DNA of 64,000 nucleotides, from positions 1-64,000 of the forward strand of contig CAZBSI010000006.1 in the NCBI GenBank assembly GCA_964494345.1, in the 5' to 3' direction. The translations under genes were made by a program, and so were the position numbers. Shown here one piece after another: positions 27,887 through 36,482 of this stretch. This DNA is from DTKD01 sp964494345 (lineage in GTDB: Bacteria; Armatimonadota; UBA5829). The notes under the pieces are model-generated. The model worked only from the letters and a program-made list of their open reading frames with translations, was not told where the DNA came from and did no database searches. The number at the start of each line of letters is the position of its first letter. Positions within the stretch are counted from its first letter, which is position 1.

Positions 27887-28047
27887 CAGGACCACTCCGG
27901 CGATCACCGTATCGTCACCACGTAACCCCACTGCCTTCCAAGAATAACGTAGTGACCAATCTCCGTCTCGGCCAATTCCCTGTTGATAAGCAAACGGGCC
28001 GGGACAGAGGCCCCGCCCTACGCGCGCGCCGCAACCCTCCCGCTCCC

Positions 28048-28180
28048 CGTCATTTCAAACGTAGTCACTCCGTCATTTCGAGCGCAGCGAGTCACTCCGT
28101 CATTTCGAGCGCAGCGAGAAATCTGCTTTTTCCCTTCCCTTTTCCAACTTTCGCTCTTTTCGCCCTTTCGCGTTTATTCC
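28048..28180 (+). repeat. GTCATTTCGAGCG repeat cluster
   Basis: Three consecutive cores. The first is degenerate (GTCATTTCAAACGTAG) and the second is cut after GCAGCGAG. The third is the long form ending in the TTTCGCTCTTTTCGCCCTTTCGCG tail. No gene visible. Confidence 0.8.
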
Positions 28181-28228
28181 CTTCCTATGTTATGCCTGCC
28201 CGCTAAAACAGTTTACATCAGCCCCATT

Positions 28229-28238
28229 ATGGTATAAT
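28229..28238 (+). promoter_or_regulatory. Extended -10 promoter of the phosphomutase
   Basis: TGGTATAAT (TATAAT at 28233-28238). TTTACA at 28212-28217 gives a short 15-base spacer, so the extended -10 probably matters most. Confidence 0.5.
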
Positions 28239-28271
28239 CATCTGGTTCTCGACTTACAGGAGGTGGGATTT

Positions 28272-29636
28272 ATGCAGCTTGGCCCCAGAGAGATCAATAA
28301 GAGTATATTCAAGGCATACGATATTCGGGGACTTTATCCCCAGGAAATCGACGATGACGCCGCATATCGAATTGCACGCGCGTTTGTCTTGCTTATGAAC
28401 TGCAAGCGGGTGGTGGTTAGCCATGACATGAGAGATTCGGCCGAACAGTTCGAGGGCGCCACGATTCGCGGATTAATAGACCAGGGCGCCGATGTGGTTC
28501 CGGTCGGGCTGGCGTCGACTCCGATGTATTACTTCGCGGTAAATTATCTAAAGGGCGACGCTGGCGTGCAGTGCAGCGCTTCTCACAACCCTGCGGAGTA
28601 TAACGGTTACAAAATGACGGGGCCGGGTGCTATTCCCAGCATCGCGATTGTCGACAATGAAGCATTGTATAAAAGAGCTTGTGAGGGCAACTTCCCGGAT
28701 CCGGAGAAGAAAGGCACGCTGCTGGAAAAGACGGACCTGCTTGATGCGTATTGTAACGCTGTGCTTGACAATGCGGACATTCACGACTTTGAGGGGCTGA
28801 GGCTGGTGATCGACTGCGCGAATGGAATGGGTGGTCATATACTCCCTGCGTTGTGCGCGAAAGTCGGCAGCGACCCGGTTCGGCTCTATTGGAGACTCGA
28901 CGGCAGCTTCCCGAACCATGAGGCCAATCCCCTCAAAACTGAGACTTTGCTGGCGTTACGAGACAGGGTTGTCGATGAAAAAGCGCAGCTTGGCGTGGCA
29001 TTTGACGGCGACGGCGACAGGGTTGCCTTCACCGATGAAAAGGGCGGGATTATCCCTGGCGACTTCATAACTGCTCTTATAGCACGTACCATGTTGAAAA
29101 AGAAGCCAGGCGCACAGATTCTATACGATTTGAGGTCAAGTTGGATCGTTCCTGAGGAGATCGAGAAAGCCGGCGGAAAGGCAGTCGAGTGCAGGGTGGG
29201 GCACGGCCTCATCAAGCGACAGATGCGCGAAGAGGGCGGCTACTTCGCAGGCGAGTTGTCCAGCCACTACTATTTCAGCGACTTTTTCACCACGGACAAC
29301 GGCGATTTGGCGATGCTTTATGTCATCAAGATGCTGCTTGAAGACGGCAGGCCGATGTCGGAGATAGTGGCTCCACTGCATAGATATTATCATTCAGGTG
29401 AGATCAACTCCGAGGTCAAGGATATCCCGGCGGTGCTGGCGAGATTGAAAGAAAAATATGGCTCGGCTGCAAAGAGAGTCACCGAAATAGACGGTTACAA
29501 GGCCGAGTTCGAGGACTGGTGGTTCAACGTGCGCCCTTCCAACACCGAGCCTCTGATTCGCCTGAACCTTGAAGCCAGGAGCAAAGCCAAGATGGAAGAA
29601 AAGGTAGAGGAGCTGCTCAAAGAGATCAGGAGCTAG
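28272..29636 (+). CDS. Phosphomannomutase / phosphoglucomutase
   Basis: Cytoplasmic enzyme of 454 aa of the alpha-D-phosphohexomutase superfamily, interconverting hexose 1- and 6-phosphates for polysaccharide precursors. Visible landmarks are KAYDIRG near the N-terminus, the phosphoserine loop SASHNPAEYNGYK, the metal loop DGDGDR, and the phosphate-binding loop RPSNTEP near the C-terminus. All four domain signatures are in normal order and length. ATG 28272 with AGGAGGTGGG eight bases before it is clearly the start. Man versus Glc preference cannot be decided from sequence. Confidence 0.9.
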   Translation: MQLGPREINKSIFKAYDIRGLYPQEIDDDAAYRIARAFVLLMNCKRVVVSHDMRDSAEQFEGATIRGLIDQGADVVPVGLASTPMYYFAVNYLKGDAGVQCSASHNPAEYNGYKMTGPGAIPSIAIVDNEALYKRACEGNFPDPEKKGTLLEKTDLLDAYCNAVLDNADIHDFEGLRLVIDCANGMGGHILPALCAKVGSDPVRLYWRLDGSFPNHEANPLKTETLLALRDRVVDEKAQLGVAFDGDGDRVAFTDEKGGIIPGDFITALIARTMLKKKPGAQILYDLRSSWIVPEEIEKAGGKAVECRVGHGLIKRQMREEGGYFAGELSSHYYFSDFFTTDNGDLAMLYVIKMLLEDGRPMSEIVAPLHRYYHSGEINSEVKDIPAVLARLKEKYGSAAKRVTEIDGYKAEFEDWWFNVRPSNTEPLIRLNLEARSKAKMEEKVEELLKEIRS

Positions 29637-29660
29637 TCTTCAGAAACCTATATGCAAGAT

Positions 29661-29686
29661 AGGCGGCGATCTCCGAATCGCCGCCT
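29661..29686 (+). repeat. Hairpin repeat family, copy 4
   Basis: Stem AGGCGGCGAT / ATCGCCGCCT, loop CTCCGA, 24 bases after the phosphomutase stop. A second repeat type with TCATCCTGCGCGAGG follows at about 29710. Confidence 0.75.
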
Positions 29687-29792
29687 GCCATCGGGCGTCC
29701 CCATTTTAGTCATCCTGCGCGAGGTCGCAGGATCTGCCTCCGCTCATTCTCTTGCCGTGGATTCCGCGACTCCGCGCGGAATGACAAACTAC

Positions 29793-30627
29793 CCCCGTCA
29801 TTTCGAGCGCAGCGAGAAATCAGCTTTTCCGCTGTCCGAAGTCAGACATTCGAAGCTCAATTCCAATAATTGGGCAATGTATTATTTCGCGGTTTTCGCC
29901 TCTTTCGCGCTTTCGCGTTTTCCCTTCCCCGTCATGTCGAGCACCCTTCCCTGTCATTTCGAGTCCCCATCCCCGTCATTTCGAGCGCAGCGAGAAATCT
30001 GTTTTCCGCTGTCCGCAGTCATCCATTCGAAGCTCAATTCCAATAGTTGGGCAATGTATTATTTCGCGGTTTTCGCCTCTTTCGCGCTTTCGCGTTTTCC
30101 CTTCCCCGTCATGTCGAGCACCCTTCCCTGTCATTTCGAGTCCCCATCCCCGTCATTTCGAGCGCAGCGAGAAATCTGTTTTCCGCTGTCCGCAGTCATC
30201 CATTCGAAGCTCAATTCCAATAGTTGGGCAATGTATTATTTCGCGGTTTTCGCCTCTTTCGCGCTTTCGCGTTTTCCCTTCCCCGTCATGTCGAGCACCC
30301 TTCCCTGTCATTTCGAGTCCCCATCCCCGTCATTTCGAGCGCAGCGAGAAATCTGTTTTCCGCTGTCCGCAGTCATACGTTCGAAGCTCAATTCCAATAA
30401 TTGGGCAATGTATTATTTCGCGGTTTTCGCCTCTTTCGCGCTTTCGCGTTTTCCCTTCCCCGTCATGTCGAGCACCCTTCCCTGTCATTTCGAGTCCCCA
30501 TCCCCGTCATTTCGAGCGCAGCGAGAAATCTGTTTTCCGCTGTCCGCAGTCATCCATTCGAAGCTCAATTCCAATAGTTGGGCAATGTATTATTTCGCGG
30601 TTTTCGCCTCTTTCGCGCTTTCGCGTT
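29793..30627 (+). repeat. 177-bp tandem repeat (about 4.7 copies)
   Basis: Near-identical units with an exact period of 177 bases (the TTCCAATA landmark is at 29861, 30038, 30215, 30392 and 30569). Each unit contains GTCATGTCGAG, GTCATTTCGAG and the long GTCATTTCGAGCGCAGCGAG form with its TTTCGCG tail. Because 177 is divisible by three, a long frame stays open through the array. I regard that frame as spurious. It fills the ~1.1-kb gap before serS. Confidence 0.95.
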
Positions 30628-30651
30628 TTTTCCTTCGGCCGCCACCTCAAT

Positions 30652-30681
30652 TTGACCCTCCCACTATGCGCTGGGTATAAT
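30652..30681 (+). promoter_or_regulatory. Sigma70 promoter of serS
   Basis: TTGACC (30652-30657), 18-base spacer, perfect TATAAT (30676-30681), 49 bases before the start. It lies directly after the tandem array. Confidence 0.75.
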
Positions 30682-30730
30682 AACACAGCGAAGCCAGCCG
30701 GGCATTCGAGACTATGGAGCGATATTTTAT

Positions 30731-32005
30731 ATGCTAGATGCGAAACTGATACGTAACGAGACCAACAAGGTGCGACAGGCGCTGATAAATAGAAACGCGG
30801 ACACCGCGATTCTTGACGAGTTTTTAGACCTTGACGAGCAGCGCAGGAAGATTCTTTGGGAAGCCGAGGCCCTGAAAGCCGAACGCAACGCCGTCTCTGA
30901 GGAAATAGCCAAAATGAAAAAGGCTAAGCAGGACGCTTCCTCAGAAATCGCACGAATGAGGGAAGTTGGCAGCCGCATCAAGCAGATGGACTCCGATGTC
31001 TCAGAAATCGAAACCAGACTATCCGATATCGCGTTCAATATCCCGAATATCCCGCACTCATCCGTGCCTGTCGGGCCGGACGAAACCGCCAACCAGCTTG
31101 TTAAAACCTGGGGCCAGCCCAAAGATTTCGACTTCGAGCCGGTGCCGCATTGGGAGTTGGCCACGTCGCTTGACATCATCGACTTCGAGCGAGGCAGCAA
31201 GATCGCCGGAAGCGGGTTCATTTTGTATAAAGGATGGGGAGCCAGGCTGGAGCGGTCGCTGCTGAACTGGATGCTAGACGTCCACACTTCCGAACACGGC
31301 TATCGCGAGGTCTTCCCGCCTTTCCTGATTAACCGACGCTCAATGATGGGCACTGGCCAGTTGCCGAAGTTCGCCGAGGATATGTATCATACCGACAAGG
31401 ACGATGATTTATATCTCGACCCCACGGCAGAGGTGCCGGTGACCAACATATATATGGACGAGATATTAGACGCATCGGACTTACCGCAGTATCTGACGGC
31501 GTACACGGCCTGTTTCCGCAGAGAAGCAGGATCAGCGGGCAAGGATACGCGCGGACTGTTGCGGGTTCATCAGTTCAATAAAGTAGAGATGGTCAAGTTC
31601 GTCGCACCGGAGACTTCTTATGACGAACACGAAGGCCTGCTTGCCAACGCCGAGGCAATCCTGCAGAGGTTGAATATACCCTACAGGGTGCTTCTTCTCA
31701 GCACGGGTGACCTGAGCTTCAGCGCAGCCAAGTGTTACGATTTAGAGATATATGCTCCGGGAGTAGATCAGTGGCTTGAGGTGTCGAGTTGTTCGAACTT
31801 CGAGGACTTCCAGGCCAGGCGAGCCAATATTCGCTACAGACCCGAACCCGGAGCAAAGCCGGAGTTTGTGCACACGTTAAACGGTTCCGGTGTCGCTTTG
31901 CCGCGATTAGTGGTAGCGCTGTTGGAGACATATCAGCAAGCCGATGGCACTATCCTCGTGCCGGAGCCGCTGCGGCCGTATATTGGAACGGATATTATCA
32001 GCTAA
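30731..32005 (+). CDS. serS: Seryl-tRNA synthetase
   Basis: Cytoplasmic class II aminoacyl-tRNA synthetase (424 aa) charging tRNA-Ser. The N-terminal ~110 residues form the long antiparallel coiled-coil arm that grips the tRNA. The catalytic core shows motif 2 around TACFRREAGSAGKDTRG, then LEVSSCSNFEDFQARR, and motif 3 around NGSGVALPRLVVALLE. Length is normal. The ATG at 30731 has GGAGCG upstream. The nucleoside hydrolase gene follows after 27 bases and may be co-transcribed. Confidence 0.97.
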   Translation: MLDAKLIRNETNKVRQALINRNADTAILDEFLDLDEQRRKILWEAEALKAERNAVSEEIAKMKKAKQDASSEIARMREVGSRIKQMDSDVSEIETRLSDIAFNIPNIPHSSVPVGPDETANQLVKTWGQPKDFDFEPVPHWELATSLDIIDFERGSKIAGSGFILYKGWGARLERSLLNWMLDVHTSEHGYREVFPPFLINRRSMMGTGQLPKFAEDMYHTDKDDDLYLDPTAEVPVTNIYMDEILDASDLPQYLTAYTACFRREAGSAGKDTRGLLRVHQFNKVEMVKFVAPETSYDEHEGLLANAEAILQRLNIPYRVLLLSTGDLSFSAAKCYDLEIYAPGVDQWLEVSSCSNFEDFQARRANIRYRPEPGAKPEFVHTLNGSGVALPRLVVALLETYQQADGTILVPEPLRPYIGTDIIS

Positions 32006-32032
32006 TTGCCACATTGATTAAAGGAGTCTACA

Positions 32033-32920
32033 TTGGCTGAAAAGCTTATCTTAGATACTGACATTGGTTCGGATGTCGACGATGCCTGGGCGCTGGCCCT
32101 TTGCCTTGCGTCGCCTGAAATCGATTTGCTTGGGGTCACATTAGTGCACGCCGACCTCGACGTGCGGGCGAAGATCGCTCTGAAAATACTCAAGCTTACC
32201 AACCGGCAAGACGTCCCATTTTATAAGGGCATATCTCAGCCTCTGACGCCGGATCAGCCCTGTCACTGGGCGGGATTCGAGGGGACAAACACCGATTTTT
32301 CCGATATCGACGAATCCGCGGCCAGAGTCGGCGCCGTTGATTTCATTTTGGATACGGTAAACAAATACCCCGGCGAGGTGGTCATATCCCCAACCGGCCC
32401 TCTTACCAACATCGCCGCTGCAATCAAACGCGACCCAGAGACAATGCGCAAGGTCAAGCGGTTGGCGATAATGGGTTCCACTTATACGGGGGATGGCGTC
32501 GAGCACGCTGAACCGGAGCATAATATCCGCTGCGACTCCGCAGCGGCCAGAATCGTCCTCGAATCTGGAATACCCGTCACCCTTGCCGGTTTGAACGTGA
32601 CGTTTAAGGTGGTGGTTCGTCGCGAGGAACTCTCTGCTATCAAATCGACGCCATTTGGCGATTATCTCGCGGCTATGACCGAGCAGATTTATGAGCTTTG
32701 GCATCGAGAAGCTGCTTTTATGCACGACCCGCTGGCCGTCGCCACTCAGATTGATCCCACCTTGTTTAAGACTCGCAAAATGCGCGCTGAGGTTTTAGAT
32801 GAGGGCAAAGTGGCATTGACTTCGGATGACAACGGCTGGATTGATGTATGCGTAGATGTCGATGCGGCGGGTTTCGAAAAGCTGCTCCTATCGAGAGTTA
32901 GAATCCTGGCCACCAGTTAA
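32033..32920 (+). CDS. Inosine-uridine-type nucleoside hydrolase
   Basis: Protein of 295 aa of the nucleoside hydrolase family, cleaving the N-glycosidic bond of ribonucleosides. The N-terminal calcium motif reads DTDIGSDVDDAWA, a variant of DTDPGxDDA with an extended spacing. SPTGPLTNIA, AEPEHNIRCD and FMHDPLA supply other metal and ribose contacts of the family. The start is TTG at 32033 with AAAGGAG before it. Base preference unknown. Confidence 0.88.
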   Translation: MAEKLILDTDIGSDVDDAWALALCLASPEIDLLGVTLVHADLDVRAKIALKILKLTNRQDVPFYKGISQPLTPDQPCHWAGFEGTNTDFSDIDESAARVGAVDFILDTVNKYPGEVVISPTGPLTNIAAAIKRDPETMRKVKRLAIMGSTYTGDGVEHAEPEHNIRCDSAAARIVLESGIPVTLAGLNVTFKVVVRREELSAIKSTPFGDYLAAMTEQIYELWHREAAFMHDPLAVATQIDPTLFKTRKMRAEVLDEGKVALTSDDNGWIDVCVDVDAAGFEKLLLSRVRILATS

Positions 32921-33044
32921 AATCTGCGGTTGAGTTGTGCTCAATGAGGGTATTTTATATCACCTGGCTTTTGTGCTTTGATGCTGGTGGGTAAGACGGT
33001 CATAAACTGAAGGCAATCACGCAGCGGCGTGTTTATGAAATAAT

Positions 33045-33452
33045 ATGGAACAGCAACCCGAAAACTGGACTGGTCAGAGACGGCTGGCGGAGGCTTGCTG
33101 GGCGCAGGCAAGGGCGAATTATGCAGCAGCGGTAACGCTGTTGGATGCAGGCGTCTATTTCGCCAGCGTATTCTTTGCACAACAAGCTGCTGAGATGGCC
33201 TTAAAAGCGGCAAGTATACAAAAGCTGCAAAAGGTCCCTCGCGGCCACAATCTCATACAGATGTGCAACGCCCTGGATGCGCCGGCCGAGGTGTTAAGTG
33301 CGGCAGCAGAACTGAACCCAGAGTTTCTAGCCACTCGCAGCCCGGAGGCGGTCAGCGGCGTACCAGCACAAAACTACGACCGTAAATCCGGTCGCCTACA
33401 CCTGAGAATGGCCCAGACTATCGTAGATTGGATCAAAACGACGCAGTATTAG
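33045..33452 (+). CDS. HEPN-domain protein without visible partner
   Basis: Helical protein of 135 aa with the HEPN pattern (WAQARANYAAAVTLLDAGVYFASVFFAQQAAEMALKA region). HEPN proteins are often toxin-like RNases paired with a MNT nucleotidyltransferase antitoxin. No MNT gene is present: the downstream side runs at once into repeats, and upstream there are only 124 bases. A possible R-x5-H (RKSGRLH near residue 112) exists, but its setting is not convincing for the catalytic RNase motif. The ribosome-binding site is weak. Either an orphan HEPN or the remnant of a pair. Confidence 0.7.
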   Translation: MEQQPENWTGQRRLAEACWAQARANYAAAVTLLDAGVYFASVFFAQQAAEMALKAASIQKLQKVPRGHNLIQMCNALDAPAEVLSAAAELNPEFLATRSPEAVSGVPAQNYDRKSGRLHLRMAQTIVDWIKTTQY

Positions 33453-33493
33453 ACAAAACACGGCCAGTACGCCGCAGATTGGGCGATTCCGCG

Positions 33494-33620
33494 CCTCCCG
33501 TCATTTCATCCCCTCTCCAGTCATTTCATCGCACCTCCCGTCGTTTCATTCCCTCCCGTCATTTCATCTCCCCTCCCGTCATTTCATCTCCTCTCCCGTC
33601 ATTTCATCCCCTCTCCCGTC
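33494..33620 (+). repeat. Short-period CCCGTCATTTCATC array
   Basis: Six to seven degenerate units of about 20 bases containing GTCATTTCAT, between the HEPN gene and yifB. The array ends in a full GTCATTTCGAGCGAAGCGAG copy. Confidence 0.8.
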
Positions 33621-33775
33621 ATTTCGAGCGAAGCGAGAAATCTGCTTTTTCCGAGGTCTGAGGTCAGACGTCCGAAGTCCGACCCATCAATGTTACTCTT
33701 ACCTTTTCTCGAAACAAACTCAATATTTCTGGCTTTCGCCCTTTTCGTGCTTTCGCGTTTACCCCTTCCCCGTCC
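33620..33775 (+). repeat. Long-form GTCATTTCGAGCG repeat
   Basis: Complete long repeat: core, GAAATCTGCTTTTTCCGAGG, CCGAAGTCCGA stretch and the tail GGCTTTCGCCCTTTTCGTGC. It is the last copy before the yifB promoter. I see none inside the 34.9-61.25 kb insertion. Confidence 0.8.
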
Positions 33776-33790
33776 CGTTTATCCGGCCAT

Positions 33791-33820
33791 TTGACTCTAC
33801 CGTAATCCCCCCACTATAAT
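33791..33820 (+). promoter_or_regulatory. Sigma70 promoter of host yifB
   Basis: TTGACT (33791-33796), 18-base spacer, TATAAT (33815-33820), 35 bases before the start. Confidence 0.7.
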
Positions 33821-33855
33821 GGCATTGAACATATATCAATAACAGGATGGGGTCT

Positions 33856-34915
33856 ATGCTCGCACACGTCAGATCCAGCGCAGTGAACGGAATCGATGCA
33901 TTTGCGATCGAGGTGGAGGTCGATATTGCTACGGCCCTGCCGAGTTTTACCATTGTCGGGCTGCCCGATGCGGCGGTGCGAGAATCTATTGAGCGTGTGC
34001 GTTCCGCTATTAAAAACTGCGGATTCGAGTTCCCCTCCCGCCGTATTACCATCAATCTCGCGCCTGCTGATGTCAGAAAAGAAGGCCCCTCGTTCGATTT
34101 GCCGATTGCTATCGGCATTCTCGCGGCCACGGGTCAGGTGAATCTGGACTTTTTGGAGAAGTGCTGTCTGATCGGCGAACTCAGCCTTGATGGAAGCGTT
34201 CGTGGAGTAAGCGGTGTGCTGCCGATCGCCCTGAGTGTGCGCGATAGCGACACAAAGATATTGATCGTGCCTGCGCACAACGTCAAGGAAGCTGCGATAG
34301 TAAGCGAAATCGACGTATATCCTGTCAAGACCCTCACTGAGGTGGTCGAGTTGCTCGGCGATCCGGGTTCTATGCTGCCGGCCATATTCGACGCATCCGC
34401 GTTTGAAGCTCTCGACGATCCCGCGTATGAGGCCGATTTTGCCGATGTGAAGGGTCAGGAATCCGTCAAGCGCGCGTTGGAGGTATCGGCTGCGGGTGGA
34501 CACAATCTGCTAATGGTTGGCCCTCCCGGAAGCGGCAAGACTATGCTCGCGCGGCGAATGCCCGGCATCCTTCCTCCGCTGAATATGGAGGAGGCGCTGG
34601 AGGTGACCAAACTTTACAGCGTCTGTGGCTTGTTAAGCGCCAGCCAGGCTCTCATCACTCGCAGGGCCTTTCGCTCGCCGCACCACACAATTTCCAGCGC
34701 CGGTCTCACTGGTGGTGGCAGCTATCCGCGACCGGGCGAGGTAAGCCTTGCTCATCATGGCGTGCTGTTTCTCGATGAGTTTCCCGAGTTCAAACGAGAT
34801 GTATTAGAGGTTATGCGTCAGCCGTTGGAGGATGGGGAGGTGACCATCGCAAGGGCGCAGGCGTCATACACTTATCCGGCTAATTTCATGCTCGTGGCCG
34901 CTATGAACCCGTGTC
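33856..34915 (+). pseudogene. yifB: Host yifB/comM, 5' part, split by the insertion
   Basis: N-terminal two thirds of a YifB/ComM-type AAA+ ATPase of the Mg-chelatase family: the Lon-substrate-like N-domain, then the ATPase with Walker A GPPGSGKT and Walker B LFLDEFPEF. Homologs are DNA helicases involved in natural transformation and branch migration. The family's MNPC.CG segment breaks at codon MNPC: after GTGTC the sequence becomes element DNA, and the frame ends at 34944 with about ten foreign residues. Joining 34915 to 61251 gives ...MNPCPCGFYND... in frame and a normal 511-aa protein. I choose ATG 33856 (AGGATGGGG before it), matching the start of the island copy. As it stands this fragment lacks the C-terminal domain. 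Confidence 0.95.
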
Positions 34916-34932
34916 GTTGTGTTGCCTATTTA
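34900..34932. other. attL junction
   Basis: Host CTATGAACCC followed by core GTGTC (34911-34915) and element sequence GTTGTGTTGCC (34916-34926). The element half carries one arm, TGTGTTGCC, of the attP dyad reconstructed with attR. Confidence 0.85.
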
Positions 34933-36385
34933 CCATCGTTTTAGATGAGGGTGGAATGTAGCCAAGCTTAATCGAGATGTCGTCTTTCCCTATGGTAATC
35001 TTCTCTACAACGTTTTCGATAATGGTACGTTTGCTTTCTTGTGTTAGTTCTGACCAACGAGAGTATAGGTCTCTGGCTTCCTGCAGGATTTGATCACTTG
35101 AGAGATACTGAATCTTTAGGTAGTCTATCTCAGCCTGCAGTTCGGGGATTTGGTCTGCGAGTTGCTTTTGCCTTTCCTCAAGCGGTTTGTAACGCTCGCC
35201 AAAACCAGCAGAAGAAATAGTCTGGTCGAGATAGAGCTTATAGACCATATCCATTTGCTCTCGGATAGTTTGCTCTTCACTGATCAGGCCTTCTAATAAT
35301 TCTGTTTTTGCCTTCACCTTCTCATTTGCCTGAGAGAGGTAGTTGGTAACATCAACCGGTGAAGAGAAGAACTCCTTGAGCTGCTCAACAAATATCTCTT
35401 CCATATCGTCCGTCCCCATTTTATTGCGGCAATCGTGGCAGACATACTTTGGGTAATTGTACCCGGCATACATTTTTTGACCGCAATGGCAGAATAATAC
35501 TCCACTGAAAAGATGAGCTGGAGTTTTGGATGGTTTTCTACGGCTATCCCTAGACTCATCAAGAATGGCATTGCACTGCGCCCAGAGTTCTTCGGAGATG
35601 ATTGCCTCGACCGGGCTTAAGACCCACTCTGATTCAGGTTTGAGGACCCAATTCTTGCCGTCTCCCAGGCTTTTTGCGTAATTAGCTCGACGTATTCCTT
35701 TTGCCGTAGTGTCACGGAGCAGCCTATCAACAGTCGTATCTGAGAACTTGCTGCCGTTTCGAGTTCGGTGCCCTGCTTCGTTAAGCATACGGGCGACTGC
35801 CTTTTTCCTGCGGTGTTTTTTGAAGAGTTCATACATCAGCTTTCGGATCGGAGCTTCATTCGGATCGACAACCATCTCGTTGCCTTCCCAGCGGTAACCG
35901 AATGGAGCCTGTCCACCGAGAGGTTTCCCCAACTTGGCGCGGATTGGAACTGACGCGGCAACACGGCTGGCTATTTCTTCACGCTCCCACTGGGCCATAG
36001 CCGCAATCATGGTGTAGAAAAGTCTTCCGGCCGGGGTAGAGGTATCGATGGCTTCCTGAAGAGAAATAAGGTCGGAATCGCAGTCCTGAAAGATGTCAGC
36101 AAAATCAAGGAGTTCCCTGGTGTTCCTGGCAAGCCGAGCGAGCTTTGAGAATATGAGGCCGGAGATGTGACCGCTCTTGAGGTCTTTAAGCATTCGCTCC
36201 GTTTCGGGATGCCCCATTACAGTCTTGCCGCTGAAGGCCTCAAGGTGATAAACCTCTCGCACTTGCCAGCCCTTTGACTCTGCATAGTAACGGGCACGTT
36301 TCTCGTGGTGCTCAGGGCTGTCACCCTTCGCCTGATCTTCATGAGATACTCTTATCCAGATTCCAACCTGCTTTATCTTTTCCAT
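34901..36385 (-). CDS. Large serine recombinase (integrase)
   Basis: Site-specific recombinase, about 494 aa from ATG 36385 (GAGGTG upstream; a GTG at 36394 is in frame but overlaps the ribosome-binding site). The resolvase catalytic domain has the nucleophile Ser in IRVSHEDQ (residue 14) and the Arg-rich SKLARLARN segment. Then come the recombinase DNA-binding domain, a zinc ribbon (FCHCGQ .. VCHDC), a coiled-coil (~350-420) and a C-terminal part. Such enzymes integrate and excise elements by paired double-strand cuts at a central dinucleotide. The last three residues and the stop come from host yifB DNA read backwards (TTCATAG). In the excised circle the same frame would stay open into the tandem-HTH gene at the other end. 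Confidence 0.93.
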   Translation of the reverse strand: MEKIKQVGIWIRVSHEDQAKGDSPEHHEKRARYYAESKGWQVREVYHLEAFSGKTVMGHPETERMLKDLKSGHISGLIFSKLARLARNTRELLDFADIFQDCDSDLISLQEAIDTSTPAGRLFYTMIAAMAQWEREEIASRVAASVPIRAKLGKPLGGQAPFGYRWEGNEMVVDPNEAPIRKLMYELFKKHRRKKAVARMLNEAGHRTRNGSKFSDTTVDRLLRDTTAKGIRRANYAKSLGDGKNWVLKPESEWVLSPVEAIISEELWAQCNAILDESRDSRRKPSKTPAHLFSGVLFCHCGQKMYAGYNYPKYVCHDCRNKMGTDDMEEIFVEQLKEFFSSPVDVTNYLSQANEKVKAKTELLEGLISEEQTIREQMDMVYKLYLDQTISSAGFGERYKPLEERQKQLADQIPELQAEIDYLKIQYLSSDQILQEARDLYSRWSELTQESKRTIIENVVEKITIGKDDISIKLGYIPPSSKTMVNRQHNDTGS

Positions 36386-36482
36386 CCGTTTCACCTCAGG
36401 AGTTTGCTACTGAGGGATTTTACCGTCCCATCTACTCGAATGTCAACAGTACGCTATGTTGCGTTGCTTTTTGTGCTCCGAT

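Noticed and set aside
29652..30680. Long open frame of about 340 codons through the 177-bp array
   Set aside because: It exists only because the repeat length is a multiple of three. Start and composition look non-coding, and it has no ribosome-binding site.
27586..33620. Short arrays considered as CRISPR
   Set aside because: Units are degenerate, spacer-like parts are too short and themselves repeated, and no cas genes are present.
33428..33661. Frame after HEPN as a possible antitoxin
   Set aside because: It quickly enters the repeat array and shows no nucleotidyltransferase motif.
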